Shown here in pieces: positions 33,782 through 43,552 of a stretch of 64,000 bases of DNA. Numbering within the stretch: position 1 is the stretch's first letter; every line of letters starts with the position of its first letter. The position numbers were made by a program, and so were the translations under genes. Source of the stretch: an uncultured Ruminococcus sp. (GTDB taxonomy: Bacteria; Bacillota; Clostridia; Lachnospirales; Lachnospiraceae). The stretch lies in NCBI GenBank assembly GCA_900066355.1, contig FMEL01000005.1:170737-234736 (forward strand), written 5' to 3'. The notes under the pieces were generated by a model. That model worked only from the letters and a program-made list of their open reading frames with translations. It was not told the DNA's origin and did no database searches.

Positions 33782-36003
33782 AAACAGGAATGATCATAGC
33801 AGAGCGCTATGAAATCTTAGGGAAGATCGGCACCGGTGGAATGGCCGATGTATATAAGGCAAAAGATCATAAGCTGAACCGTTTCGTAGCGGTCAAGGTG
33901 TTAAAACCGGAATTTCGGGAGGATACTACATTTATCCGTAAATTCCGTAGCGAGGCACAGGCAGCTGCGGGACTGACACATCCGAATATTGTCAATGTAT
34001 TTGATGTAGGGGATGACGAAGGTGTTTATTACATTGTAATGGAACTGATCGAAGGCATCACGCTGAAAGAATACATTGCAAAGAAAGGCAAACTTTCTAT
34101 TAAAGAGGCGACCAGCATTGCCATTCAGGTATCAATGGGGCTGGAAGCTGCACATAATCACGGAATCGTACACCGCGATGTAAAACCGCAGAATATCATT
34201 ATTTCAACAGACGGTAAGGTCAAGGTTACTGATTTCGGAATCGCAAGAGCAGCATCTTCCAATACCATCAGTTCTAATGTTATGGGATCTGTACATTACA
34301 GTTCACCGGAGCAGGTACGTGGAGGATACAGCGACGAAAAGAGTGATATTTATTCACTTGGTATTACTTTATATGAGATGGTTACCGGACGTGTTCCATT
34401 TGACGGAGATACGACTGTGGCAATCGCTATCAAACATCTTCAGGAAGAAATGGTTCCGCCGAGTGTTTATGCGGAAGATCTGCCATACAGCCTTGAGCAG
34501 ATCATCCTGAAATGTACGCAGAAGAGTGTAAATCGCCGTTACGACAAGATGGAAGATGTGATTGCAGACCTGAAGCATTCTCTGATCGAACCGCAGGGAG
34601 ATTTCGTTAAATTATCTTCTGTAGATAATGATGCAAAGACCGTTGTGATTTCTGATGAAGAACTCGGAGAGATCAAGCACAGTCCGAAGAAACGTACATC
34701 AGACATTGCGCAGCTTGAAGATGAGGAATACGATACGGATTATGATGATGGTGAAGATGATTATGAAGATGATCATCGCCGTAAACGTTCCTCTAATAAA
34801 AAATCCAAGAAGAAACATAAAGCACCGAATAGGGGCCTTACGATTCTTGCACTTCTTGCAGGTGCGGCTATTTTGGTTGCAGCAATCTTCTTTATCGGAA
34901 AAGCAGCCGGCATCATAGGCGGTGACAGCAGTACAGATACTTCACAGACCGATCAGAATACAGATGCCTCGACAGATGAGGATGGAATGGTGATTGTTCC
35001 GGATCTGGTAGGAAAGACGGAAGAAGAAGCAACTGCACTTCTTGAAGAAGAAAAACTCGGCAAACAGATGATGGGAGAAGAAAGTTCCACACAGGAAAAA
35101 GGACGCATTTCTTCTCAGAATATTGCAGCAGGAACAAAAGTTGAACAGTATACAACTCTGAAATATTACATCAGTAAGGGACAGCAGGCTGTTACGATGC
35201 CTGATCTCTCCGGAGAGACCGGAGTGGATGCGCAGCAGACACTGGAAGATCTTGGACTTACAGTGAATGTTCAGAAAGCATACAGTGAAGATGACGGAAG
35301 CGGTTATCCGCTGGTAAATCCGGGATATGTAGATTCTTATACACCGGAAGCAGGAAGCAGTGTAAGTGCGGGTGATGAAGTAACTCTGGTTGTCAGCCGT
35401 GGCCTTGATTATGGCAACAGTGTATCAGTGCCTAGTGTAGTCGGTATGACAGAAAATGACGCGATCACCACACTTGGCAAATGGATCGATGTTCAGGTGA
35501 CAGAGCAGCAGAGCACAGATGTGGCAGCAGGAGAAGTTATTTCTCAGAGTCCGGAAGCAGATACGACAGCTGATCCGGATCAGCCGATTACGATCGTAGT
35601 CAGCAGCGGCAATGAAGCACCGGGTGCACAGAAAGATAACACAGCTTCCACCGCAACGACAGATACACAGACAACAGATACAGCATCTGCACAGTCCACA
35701 GCTGATACAAGCGCACAGCAGAGTGCTGCTGTGGCAAATGGCGAAGTATGGAAATGTACACAGACTTTAAATACACCAACCGGTTATCAGGGCGGAGCAA
35801 TTCGTCTGGAACTGATTCAGGAAGTAAATGGAGAGATGACATCTACACAGGTTGTGGACGGAGAAAAACTTACTTTCCCATATACACTGGATATCACCGG
35901 TGCACCGGGAGTCGGTGCTGGTACATTGTATGTATCTGAACAGATAAATGGTACCTACCAGCAGCTTGGACAGTATCCGATCACTTTCCAGAAAGCCGAG
36001 TAA
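33775..36003 (+). CDS. prkC: PASTA-domain Ser/Thr protein kinase (PrkC/PknB)
   Basis: A 742-residue transmembrane kinase sensing cell wall fragments. Kinase domain about 11-270: GTGGMADVY loop (20-27), Lys41, HRD 133-135, DFG 153-155. A Lys/Arg/Asp-rich linker precedes the membrane span at about 353-375. Three PASTA repeats follow (about 404-465, 470-545 and 550-615), then a Thr/Gln/Ser-rich linker. The last 88 residues (about 655-742, from NGEVWKCTQTLNTPTGY) form a separate beta-rich extracellular domain that standard PrkC proteins lack, although C-terminal additions occur in Clostridia. GAGGTGG precedes the ATG. Confidence 0.95.
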   Translation: MLKTGMIIAERYEILGKIGTGGMADVYKAKDHKLNRFVAVKVLKPEFREDTTFIRKFRSEAQAAAGLTHPNIVNVFDVGDDEGVYYIVMELIEGITLKEYIAKKGKLSIKEATSIAIQVSMGLEAAHNHGIVHRDVKPQNIIISTDGKVKVTDFGIARAASSNTISSNVMGSVHYSSPEQVRGGYSDEKSDIYSLGITLYEMVTGRVPFDGDTTVAIAIKHLQEEMVPPSVYAEDLPYSLEQIILKCTQKSVNRRYDKMEDVIADLKHSLIEPQGDFVKLSSVDNDAKTVVISDEELGEIKHSPKKRTSDIAQLEDEEYDTDYDDGEDDYEDDHRRKRSSNKKSKKKHKAPNRGLTILALLAGAAILVAAIFFIGKAAGIIGGDSSTDTSQTDQNTDASTDEDGMVIVPDLVGKTEEEATALLEEEKLGKQMMGEESSTQEKGRISSQNIAAGTKVEQYTTLKYYISKGQQAVTMPDLSGETGVDAQQTLEDLGLTVNVQKAYSEDDGSGYPLVNPGYVDSYTPEAGSSVSAGDEVTLVVSRGLDYGNSVSVPSVVGMTENDAITTLGKWIDVQVTEQQSTDVAAGEVISQSPEADTTADPDQPITIVVSSGNEAPGAQKDNTASTATTDTQTTDTASAQSTADTSAQQSAAVANGEVWKCTQTLNTPTGYQGGAIRLELIQEVNGEMTSTQVVDGEKLTFPYTLDITGAPGVGAGTLYVSEQINGTYQQLGQYPITFQKAE

Positions 36004-36006
36004 TCC

Positions 36007-36885
36007 ATGCAGGGAAAAATCATAAAAGGAATTGCCGGCTTCTATTATGTATACGGAGAGGATGAGATGCTTTATGAATGTAAGGCAAAAGGAATCTTCC
36101 GTAAAGATAACCAGAAACCGCTGGTAGGCGATAATGTGGAGATTACAGTTCTTGATGAACAGGAACACACCGGAAATCTGATCAGGATTCTTCCACGTAA
36201 GAATTCGCTGATTCGTCCGGCTGTGGCAAATGTGGATCAGGCATTTGTGATCTTTGCAATGGAAAATCCAAAACCGAATTTTATGCTTCTGGACCGTTTT
36301 CTGATCATGATGGAACAGTCAGATGTTCCGGCAGTGATTTGTTTTAATAAAAAAGATCTTGCATCGGAGCAGGAAGTGACAGAGCTTTATGAAACTTACA
36401 AAAACTGCGGTTATCATGTGATTCTGTCCAGTGCCCTCGAAAAGGAGGGACTGGAGGAAATCCATGAGATTCTGAAAGGAAAGACAACTGTAGTTGCCGG
36501 GCCGTCCGGAGTCGGAAAATCATCACTGACCAATCTTTTACAGGGAGAGGTGCAGATGGAGACGGGTGAGATCAGTAAGAAACTGAAAAGAGGACGTCAT
36601 ACGACACGCCACTCGCAGGTTATTCCTGTCGGAGAAGATACGTTTCTTATGGATACACCGGGATTTTCTTCCCTGTATCTGACAGATATGGAAGAGCAGG
36701 ATCTGAAAGATTATTTTCCAGAGTTTCGAAAATATGATAAAGAATGCAGATTTCAGGGATGCAGACATATTCATGAACCGGGATGCAGAGTAAAAGAAGC
36801 ATTCGAGGACGGAAAGATCAGCAGCATCCGATATGAAGATTATCTTAGTTTATATGAAGAATTAAAAGAGAAAAGGAGATATTAA
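36007..36885 (+). CDS. rsgA: Ribosome small-subunit-dependent GTPase RsgA
   Basis: A 292-residue circularly permuted GTPase that helps mature the 30S subunit. An N-terminal OB fold is followed by the permuted order: NKKDL (G4), then the P-loop GPSGVGKSS (G1), then DTPGF (G3). The C-terminal zinc knuckle is CRFQGCRHIHEPGC. It starts three bases after the kinase stop; rpe begins directly after its own stop codon. The order prpC-prkC-rsgA-rpe-thiN is conserved across Firmicutes. Confidence 0.97.
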   Translation: MQGKIIKGIAGFYYVYGEDEMLYECKAKGIFRKDNQKPLVGDNVEITVLDEQEHTGNLIRILPRKNSLIRPAVANVDQAFVIFAMENPKPNFMLLDRFLIMMEQSDVPAVICFNKKDLASEQEVTELYETYKNCGYHVILSSALEKEGLEEIHEILKGKTTVVAGPSGVGKSSLTNLLQGEVQMETGEISKKLKRGRHTTRHSQVIPVGEDTFLMDTPGFSSLYLTDMEEQDLKDYFPEFRKYDKECRFQGCRHIHEPGCRVKEAFEDGKISSIRYEDYLSLYEELKEKRRY

Positions 36886-37560
36886 ATGGAGTATCGATTG
36901 TGCCCCTCAATTTTATCCGCAGACTTTAATCGTCTGGGAGAACAGATTCAGACTCTTGAAAGGGCCGGAGTCAAATGGCTTCACATTGATGTAATGGATG
37001 GAGATTTTGTACCAAGTATTTCATTCGGAATGCCGGTGATCAAATCAATCCGCAAAGAATCCAGAATGTTTTTTGATGTACATCTGATGGTTTCTGCACC
37101 GGAGCGCTACATTCAGGATTTCGTAGAATGTGGAGCGGATTCTATCACAGTACATGCAGAGGCCTGTGAAGATCTTGAAAGGGCAATTGAACTGATCAGG
37201 GATGCCGGTGTAAAAGTCGGAGTATCCATAAAGCCTGCTACACCGGTTAATGACATCAGTCACCTCCTGGAAGATGTTGATATGGTACTGATTATGACAG
37301 TACAGCCGGGATTCGGTGGACAGAAATATCTGACAGAGTGTACAGAAAAGATTGAAGAACTGAAAGAGATTATTGACAGAGAAGAGCTGAATGTGGACAT
37401 AGAGGTAGATGGCGGAATCAATGATGAAACGATTGAAACTGCTATGAAAGCAGGGGCAAATGTTCTTGTTGCAGGTTCTTATGTATTCAACGGTAATCTG
37501 GAGTCCAATGTGCATAAGATTCAGAAAAGAATGCAAGAGATTAGCGAAAAGATCGATTGA
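36886..37560 (+). CDS. rpe: Ribulose-phosphate 3-epimerase
   Basis: Interconverts ribulose 5-phosphate and xylulose 5-phosphate in the pentose phosphate pathway. The 224-residue TIM barrel has LCPSILSADFNRLGEQI, HIDVMDGDFVPSISFG, HLMVSAPE, MTVQPGFGGQKYL and EVDGGINDETI, covering the metal and catalytic residues. The AAGGAG site lies inside the end of rsgA. Confidence 0.97.
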   Translation: MEYRLCPSILSADFNRLGEQIQTLERAGVKWLHIDVMDGDFVPSISFGMPVIKSIRKESRMFFDVHLMVSAPERYIQDFVECGADSITVHAEACEDLERAIELIRDAGVKVGVSIKPATPVNDISHLLEDVDMVLIMTVQPGFGGQKYLTECTEKIEELKEIIDREELNVDIEVDGGINDETIETAMKAGANVLVAGSYVFNGNLESNVHKIQKRMQEISEKID

Positions 37561-37568
37561 GGAACAAT

Positions 37569-38228
37569 ATGAAAGATGTGATCATCGTAAGCGGGGGCAA
37601 TATCCAGAGAGATTTTGCCCTCGATTTTTTACAGAAAAATAAAAAAGAAAATGTATGCCTGATCGCAGCAGATAAAGGTGTAGAGTTTTTTATCAAAACA
37701 GATTGGGTGCCGGATGTAGCGGTCGGAGATTTTGACAGTCTTTCTGCTGCAGGAGAGAAGTATCTGGATAGTTTGAAAGAGACGGAGATCGTACGTCTGA
37801 AACCGGAAAAGGATGATTCTGATACGCAGTCTGCAGTAAATTTTGCGATTGACAGAGGGGCGAAAAATATCACGATTTTTGGAGCGACCGGCAATCGAAT
37901 AGACCATCTGCTTGCAAATTTCGGACTGCTGGTGCTCGGCAGAGAGCGGGACGCAGATATCACGCTGATCGATCAGTGGAATTACATGAAACTGGTTGAG
38001 AGCGGTACAGTACTTAAGAAAAAGGAACAGTTTGGCAAATATGTGTCATTCTTTTCTCTTGAGGGTGATATGCCGGGACTGACACTTGTGGGATTTAAGT
38101 ATCCGTTAGACCATTATCATCTCAGAGTTTCGGACAGTGGGCTTACTGTCAGCAATGAAATCGAAGCGGAAGAAGCAGTTGTGTCTTTTGACGGGAAATA
38201 TCTTCTGATGTTGATGACAAGAGACTGA
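37569..38228 (+). CDS. thiN: Thiamine pyrophosphokinase
   Basis: Turns free thiamine into TPP, the ligand of the riboswitch at 24.5 kb. The 219-residue protein shows AADKGVEFFIKTDWVPDVAVGDFDSL, KDDSDTQSAVNFAI and GATGNRIDHLLAN. It lacks a riboswitch of its own and lives in the prkC-rsgA-rpe cluster, as in other Firmicutes. The ATG at 37569 follows GAGGAAC. Thiamine phosphate made by ThiE needs either a phosphatase plus ThiN, or ThiL, to become TPP. Confidence 0.95.
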   Translation: MKDVIIVSGGNIQRDFALDFLQKNKKENVCLIAADKGVEFFIKTDWVPDVAVGDFDSLSAAGEKYLDSLKETEIVRLKPEKDDSDTQSAVNFAIDRGAKNITIFGATGNRIDHLLANFGLLVLGRERDADITLIDQWNYMKLVESGTVLKKKEQFGKYVSFFSLEGDMPGLTLVGFKYPLDHYHLRVSDSGLTVSNEIEAEEAVVSFDGKYLLMLMTRD

Positions 38229-38252
38229 TGACAGAACGGAGTGGAGAAAGAT

Positions 38253-38786
38253 TTGACAGAATACGAGTTGATACGTTCCGGAAGAAAATCACTCACGATT
38301 CAGGTGAAAACGGATGGCAGCGTGGTCGTTCGTGCACCGCTTCGTCTGGCAAAGTACAGAATCGAAAGATTTGTGACGGAGCATGAAGACTGGATCAGGA
38401 CACAGCAGAAAAAAGTTGAAAAATACAGGGAACAGGTGCATGTCATTACAGAAGAAGAACGGCGGGATGGTATACTACGGGCAAGAAAAATTTTTCCGGA
38501 GCGTACAGCATATTTTGCAAAGCGTATGGGAGTTACGTATAACCGCATTACAATCCGGGAGCAGAAGACCAGGTGGGGAAGCTGCAGTTCGGCCGGAAAC
38601 CTGAATTTTAACTGGAAACTGGTTCTGATGCCGCCGGAACTTCTGGATTATGTAGTTGTTCATGAACTTGCGCACCGCAAAGAGATGAATCACTCGCCGC
38701 GTTTCTGGGCAATAGTCGAAAAGGAACTGCCGGATTACTGCAATCGGCGGGAAAAATTAAAAATACTGGGAAGACAACTGGGATGA
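38253..38786 (+). CDS. YgjP/DUF45-family metallopeptidase-like protein
   Basis: A 177-residue protein with the zincin motif HELAH (in VVVHELAHRKEMNHSPRFW) and the family segment TRWGSCSSAGNLNFNWKLV. E. coli YgjP and the protease part of type I restriction systems are relatives; the substrate is unknown. The TTG at 38253 is favoured because GGAG lies six bases before it. The GTG at 38241 gives four more residues and is possible. Third residue onward reads EYELIRSGRKS. Confidence 0.87.
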   Translation: MTEYELIRSGRKSLTIQVKTDGSVVVRAPLRLAKYRIERFVTEHEDWIRTQQKKVEKYREQVHVITEEERRDGILRARKIFPERTAYFAKRMGVTYNRITIREQKTRWGSCSSAGNLNFNWKLVLMPPELLDYVVVHELAHRKEMNHSPRFWAIVEKELPDYCNRREKLKILGRQLG

Positions 38787-38809
38787 CCCATTAGGAAAAG
38801 AGGGAGAAT

Positions 38810-39412
38810 ATGCCGGGAACAATTATCTGCTATGGAGATTCAAATACGTATGGTTATGATCCGCATGATCAGATGGAAGGACGCTATCCGAAGGATGTCC
38901 GCTGGACTGGAATCCTTGAGACGGAGACAGCCTGGAAGATTGAGAATCACGGAGTGAATGGAAGAAGTATTCCACATACTGTAAGCACTGTGAAGTTTGC
39001 CTGTGATCAGGTAAGGGATTGGCACAGACGTCCGAATTCGGTATGGCTCTGGGTAATGCTCGGGACAAATGATCTTCTTGAGAATCCGGATTTTACAGCG
39101 GCAGATGTGGCAAAACGTATGGAACGTTTCCTGAAAAGGCTTATGGAGGAAGCGGGGCTTGCAAGCCGTAAAATGAAACTTCGGCTGATTGCGCCTCCTG
39201 CGATGCAGGAAGGAGCGTGGGTGGACCGGCCGGAACTTCTTACGGAATCCCGGAATCTCGGAAAAGAATATCAGAGGATCGCGCGCCGGGTAGGTGTTGC
39301 TTTTACAGATGCAAGTGGGTGGGAAATTCCGACCATTTATGATGGAGTGCATTTTACGGAGGAAGGACACCGGATGTTTGCCGAAAAAATCCGCGAGGAG
39401 ATAAAGATATAA
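38810..39412 (+). CDS. SGNH/GDSL-family esterase-like hydrolase
   Basis: A 200-residue cytosolic hydrolase. Block I is YGDSNTYGY with nucleophile Ser11, block II Gly is in VNGRS, block III is GTNDLL and block V is DGVHFTEEGH with the catalytic Asp and His. It would cleave an ester or acetyl group from an unknown substrate. There is no signal peptide. GAGGGAG precedes the ATG. Confidence 0.88.
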   Translation: MPGTIICYGDSNTYGYDPHDQMEGRYPKDVRWTGILETETAWKIENHGVNGRSIPHTVSTVKFACDQVRDWHRRPNSVWLWVMLGTNDLLENPDFTAADVAKRMERFLKRLMEEAGLASRKMKLRLIAPPAMQEGAWVDRPELLTESRNLGKEYQRIARRVGVAFTDASGWEIPTIYDGVHFTEEGHRMFAEKIREEIKI

Positions 39413-39439
39413 AATGAAAAGCAGAGAAAGAGGAGCAGT

Positions 39440-40372
39440 ATGGTAAAGGTAGATCTGATCACAGGATTTCTCGGATCGGGAAAGACTACATTTATAAAAA
39501 AATATGCGCGCTATCTGATGGAACAGGGACAGAATATCGGGATACTGGAAAATGATTTCGGGGCAATCAATGTAGATATGATGCTTCTCCGGGAACTGGA
39601 AAGCGAGAACTGCGAACTGGAAATGGTTGCGGGCGGATGTGATAAAGACTGTTATCGGAGACGTTTTCGCACAAAACTTATCGCAATGGGAATGTGTGGA
39701 TATGACCGCGTGCTGATCGAACCGTCAGGGATTTTTGATGTTGATGATTTTTTTGACGCACTGAACGAGGAACCCCTTGATAAATGGTATCAGATCGGAA
39801 ATGTCATTACCGTGGTGGATGCGTGTCTGGAAGAAAATCTTTCAGAAGGTGCGGACTATATTCTGGCATCGGAAGCGGCAAATGCGGGCTGCATTTTGCT
39901 GAGCCGTACGCAGCAGGCATCAGAGGGACAGATAAAGGCAACGGTTGCGCATATCAACCGTGCTTTAGAGAAAATTCACTGCAAAAGAACTTTGAAAGAT
40001 GAAGTGTTCTGTGGAGACTGGGAAGCCTTTACCGAAAAAGATTACAAAAAAATTTTGGAATCCGGTTATCAGGTCGAAGATTATGAAAAAATGTATATAG
40101 AGCAGGACGAGATCTTCCAGTCACTGTTTTTGATGGACGAAGGAATTTCTCCAATGAAAGCTAAAGAGGCGGTAAGGGAGATTTTTGGAGACCCGGAATG
40201 CGGACAGGTCTTTCGTATCAAGGGATTTTTGAAAGACGGAAATGTATGGCAGGAGCTGAATGCGACTGCCCATGAACTGACGATGCATCCGCTGGAAGCA
40301 GGGCAGGATGTACTGATTGTCATAGGCGAACAGATGAATGAAGAAAAGATACGAGGATATTTGAAAAAATGA
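39440..40372 (+). CDS. CobW/COG0523-family GTPase, variant metal motif
   Basis: A 310-residue G3E GTPase of the metallochaperone family. The P-loop is GFLGSGKTT, with ENDFGAINVD and IEPSGIFDV. The usual CxCC metal motif after the P-loop is replaced by GGCDKDCYRRRF, a C-x3-C form. The C-terminal CobW domain (about 225-310, RIKGFLKDGNVWQEL, HELTMHPL) is short. No metal-enzyme gene is nearby to hint at the client. Its stop overlaps the start of the next HAD gene (ATGA). Confidence 0.87.
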   Translation: MVKVDLITGFLGSGKTTFIKKYARYLMEQGQNIGILENDFGAINVDMMLLRELESENCELEMVAGGCDKDCYRRRFRTKLIAMGMCGYDRVLIEPSGIFDVDDFFDALNEEPLDKWYQIGNVITVVDACLEENLSEGADYILASEAANAGCILLSRTQQASEGQIKATVAHINRALEKIHCKRTLKDEVFCGDWEAFTEKDYKKILESGYQVEDYEKMYIEQDEIFQSLFLMDEGISPMKAKEAVREIFGDPECGQVFRIKGFLKDGNVWQELNATAHELTMHPLEAGQDVLIVIGEQMNEEKIRGYLKK

Positions 40373-41193
40373 GTGTAAGAGTTTTATTTACAGATCTTGA
40401 TGGAACATTATTAAACGATTCAAAAGAAGTTACCCCGGGAAATCAGGCGGCTATTGATGAGGCTCTCGCAAAGGGACACAAGATCGTGGTCTGCACGGGA
40501 AGACCACTTGCAAGTGCCCGTGCCTGTGCTGCAAAGGCGGGACTTGACAAAGAAGGCTGTTATGTGATCTGTTTTAATGGCGGACAGATTTATGATCCAT
40601 ATCATGAAAAAACAGTTTATGGCAAAACGTTTCCGAGAGAAATTGCGGTTGAGATTATAAATGAAGCATTGAAACGCGACCTGCATATTCAGGGATACAA
40701 TGATACGAAAATCCTCTGTGTCAGAGAAACAGAAGAATTAAAGCAGTATGCTGCGGCGAACCGGCTTCCGTATGAGATCGTGGCAAGCGCAGAGGAAGTA
40801 GTGCCGAAAGATCCCTATAAACTTATTGCGCTTACTACCAGCGAAGAAAGAGAGAAAAATCTGAAATTCCAGAGAGAGGTCATTGCACCGCTGGCCGGAA
40901 AAGTACAGAGCTTCTTTTCGAATGACCGTTATCAGGAAATCGTACCGGAAGGTATTTCAAAAGGCTTTGCGGTCAGATGGTTCTGTGATTATGTTGGGGT
41001 ACCGATTGAAAATTCCGTTGCAGCCGGGGATGCGCAGAACGACATTGAAATGCTGAAGGCTGCTCATATTGGTGCAGTTATGTGTAATGCATATCCGGGC
41101 ATTGAGGAATATGGAAATTATGTTACCGAACATGATAACAATCATGACGGTGTGGCAGAGATCATACGTAAGTTTATTCTGAAAGAAGACTGA
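40369..41193 (+). CDS. HAD-superfamily hydrolase, Cof-type
   Basis: A 274-residue phosphatase of the Cof family: DLDGTLLNDSKEV with the nucleophile Asp, CTGRP, the Lys in GISKGFAV and GDAQNDIEML. The substrate is probably a sugar phosphate or similar. It overlaps the CobW-type gene by four bases and is thus co-translated with it. It is the last gene before a 102-base gap and ychF. Confidence 0.92.
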   Translation: MSVRVLFTDLDGTLLNDSKEVTPGNQAAIDEALAKGHKIVVCTGRPLASARACAAKAGLDKEGCYVICFNGGQIYDPYHEKTVYGKTFPREIAVEIINEALKRDLHIQGYNDTKILCVRETEELKQYAAANRLPYEIVASAEEVVPKDPYKLIALTTSEEREKNLKFQREVIAPLAGKVQSFFSNDRYQEIVPEGISKGFAVRWFCDYVGVPIENSVAAGDAQNDIEMLKAAHIGAVMCNAYPGIEEYGNYVTEHDNNHDGVAEIIRKFILKED

Positions 41194-41295
41194 AAGCCGG
41201 ACAGGAGGGAGATATGGACTTTTCTTCCGGTGTGTGATAAAATTGTGTGAGTATAAATTGCAAATAATAAAATACGAAATGGAGAAATATAGAAA

Positions 41296-42393
41296 ATGAA
41301 ACTAGGAATCGTAGGACTGCCAAACGTAGGCAAAAGTACACTGTTCAATTCACTGACAAAAGCAGGCGCAGAATCCGCAAACTACCCGTTCTGTACCATC
41401 GACCCGAACGTCGGCGTGGTTACTGTTCCGGATGAAAGACTGAAACTGCTCGGGGATTTTTACCACTCTAAGAAGGTGACACCGGCTGTTATCGAATTTG
41501 TTGATATCGCAGGTCTGGTAAAGGGTGCATCCAAGGGTGAAGGCCTCGGCAACCAGTTCCTTGCAAATATCCGTGAAGTAGATGCAATCGTACATGTAGT
41601 ACGCTGCTTCGAAGATCCAAATGTCATCCATGTAGACGGAAGCATTGATCCGCTTCGAGATATCGAAACGATCAATCTTGAGCTGATTTTCTCTGATATC
41701 GAAATTCTTGAAAGAAGAATTGCAAAAGTAACCAAGACTGCACGTATGGATAAGGAAGCTGCCAAAGAGCTTGATTTCCTTCAGAAAGTCAAGAAACATC
41801 TCGAAGACGGTAACATGGCGATCACTATGGAACTTGAGAGTGAGGATGAAGAAGGATGGATGGGAACATACAATCTTCTTACATGGAAACCGGTGATATA
41901 TGCCGCAAATGTAAGTGAAGATGATCTGGCAGATGACGGTGAATCCAACGCTCATGTACAGGCAGTAAGAAAATATGCAGCAGAGCAGAAGAGCGAAGTA
42001 TTCGTAATCTGTGCAGAAATCGAAGAAGAGATTTCCGAGTTGGATGATGACGAAAAGAAAATGTTCCTCGAAGACCTCGGACTGAAAGAATCCGGTCTTG
42101 AGAAACTGGTAAAAGCAAGTTACAGCCTTCTGGGACTGATGAGCTTTTTGACATCCGGAGAAGATGAGACACGTGCGTGGACGATCAAAACCGGAACGAA
42201 AGCACCTCAGGCAGCAGGTAAGATCCACACAGACTTTGAAAGAGGATTTATTAAGGCAGAAGTTGTCAATTATCAGGATCTTCTTGATTGTGGTTCCTAT
42301 GCAGGTGCAAGAGAAAAAGGTCTTGTACGTATGGAAGGTAAAGAATATATCGTTCAGGATGGCGATGTAATACTCTTCAGATTCAACGTATAA
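41296..42393 (+). CDS. ychF: Redox-regulated ATPase YchF
   Basis: A 365-residue Obg-family P-loop protein that prefers ATP to GTP and associates with ribosomes. It has [21 protein letters not shown], the family-specific [27 protein letters not shown], a coiled-coil insert and the C-terminal TGS domain ([19 protein letters not shown]). A possible extended -10 (TGATAAAAT) lies at about 41237-41245. GGAG before the ATG is the ribosome site. Confidence 0.97.
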   Translation: MKLGIVGLPNVGKSTLFNSLTKAGAESANYPFCTIDPNVGVVTVPDERLKLLGDFYHSKKVTPAVIEFVDIAGLVKGASKGEGLGNQFLANIREVDAIVHVVRCFEDPNVIHVDGSIDPLRDIETINLELIFSDIEILERRIAKVTKTARMDKEAAKELDFLQKVKKHLEDGNMAITMELESEDEEGWMGTYNLLTWKPVIYAANVSEDDLADDGESNAHVQAVRKYAAEQKSEVFVICAEIEEEISELDDDEKKMFLEDLGLKESGLEKLVKASYSLLGLMSFLTSGEDETRAWTIKTGTKAPQAAGKIHTDFERGFIKAEVVNYQDLLDCGSYAGAREKGLVRMEGKEYIVQDGDVILFRFNV

Positions 42394-42446
42394 TGGATCA
42401 CAGATAAAGGATCTTGTTTAAGATCCGGAATAAGGGAAGGTGTTTT

Positions 42447-43547
42447 ATGAATCTTTCAATTCGATTTCCTAATATCAGCGCTTACTTTGAGGGGATGAAT
42501 AAGTCGTTTACGGTTTTTGGATTTGAGATCACAGTATATGGGATACTGGTTGCGGTTGGAATGCTTCTCGGGCTTGCGGTTATCATGCTTCAGGTCAGAA
42601 AGCATAAAGAAAATCCGAATCTCTATCTGGGAATGGTACTTATCTCACTGATCGGCGGGGTGATCGGTGCAAGATTGTATTATCTTGCATTTTCGTGGGA
42701 GGCTTTCAGCGGAAAGCCATGGACAGAGCTCATTAATATCCGTGGGGGCGGACTTGCAATATATGGTGGGATCTTTGGTGGTGCACTGGCCGGATTTATT
42801 TACTGTAAGATACGAAAAGTTTCTTTTGGGCAAATGGCAGATACTGTCAGTATAGGATTGCTGACAGGGCAGATAATAGGTGTATGGGGAAATGCATTTA
42901 ACAGAGAGGCCTTTGGTGAGTACACAGACAGTCTGTTTGCAATGCAGATTCCACTGGAATCGGTCCACAGCAGCGCAGTGACCAAACAGATGAGGGACAA
43001 TCTGGTGATGGTACTTGATGAACCTTTTATACAGGTACATCCGCTGTTTCTCTATGAGAGTATCTGGTGCCTTCTTCTGCTGATCGTTCTTCTGATCCTT
43101 GGCAGAAGAAAAAGTTTTCAGGGAGAAATTTTCCTGCGTTATCTTGCCGGATACGGACTGGGTAAATGTGGCATCGAATGGCTCCGTACAGACAGCCTGT
43201 ATATTCCGGGAACTAAAATTTCCGTTTCCCTTCTTGTATCTGTAGTGCTTTTTCTGGTCTGCGGAGTGACGGCTTCGGTACGTCACGCCCTCTCCAGAAA
43301 GCGTAATGCACTTCGCAGCCGCAGGAGAGAGGAGGCATATGTGCCGGACGAAAACACGGATGGAAGCAGACTTACGGATGTTCAGAACTTTGAAAATGTT
43401 CAGGATGAATTTAAAGAAATTCTGGACAGGCCGGAGACTTCGGCACCTTCAGAGCAGATTGAACAGGAAGATCAAAAGCAGGAAGGATCTTCAGAAGCAG
43501 CTTCCGCTCAGCCGGAAACTGGACCGGATTATGATCAAACTGAATAA
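42447..43547 (+). CDS. lgt: Prolipoprotein diacylglyceryl transferase, variant with C-terminal tail
   Basis: A 366-residue membrane enzyme that would attach diacylglycerol to lipobox cysteines. Family marks are GGVIGARLYYLAF, IRGGGLAIYGGIFGG, GNAFNREAFGEYT, HPLFLYES and EWLRTDSLYIPG. In the signature loop GQIIGVWGN the residue before Trp is Val (GTA codon), where other Lgt proteins have Arg (E. coli Arg143). The last 80 or so residues are a basic then acidic, Glu/Gln-rich cytosolic tail not found in typical 260-300-residue Lgt. GGAAGG precedes the ATG. Activity is therefore uncertain. Confidence 0.9.
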   Translation: MNLSIRFPNISAYFEGMNKSFTVFGFEITVYGILVAVGMLLGLAVIMLQVRKHKENPNLYLGMVLISLIGGVIGARLYYLAFSWEAFSGKPWTELINIRGGGLAIYGGIFGGALAGFIYCKIRKVSFGQMADTVSIGLLTGQIIGVWGNAFNREAFGEYTDSLFAMQIPLESVHSSAVTKQMRDNLVMVLDEPFIQVHPLFLYESIWCLLLLIVLLILGRRKSFQGEIFLRYLAGYGLGKCGIEWLRTDSLYIPGTKISVSLLVSVVLFLVCGVTASVRHALSRKRNALRSRRREEAYVPDENTDGSRLTDVQNFENVQDEFKEILDRPETSAPSEQIEQEDQKQEGSSEAASAQPETGPDYDQTE

Positions 43548-43552
43548 ATGAG

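Noticed and set aside
35600..36168. Minus-strand frames under the end of prkC
   Set aside because: Antisense to the repeat-rich kinase tail; no ribosome sites, no family resemblance.
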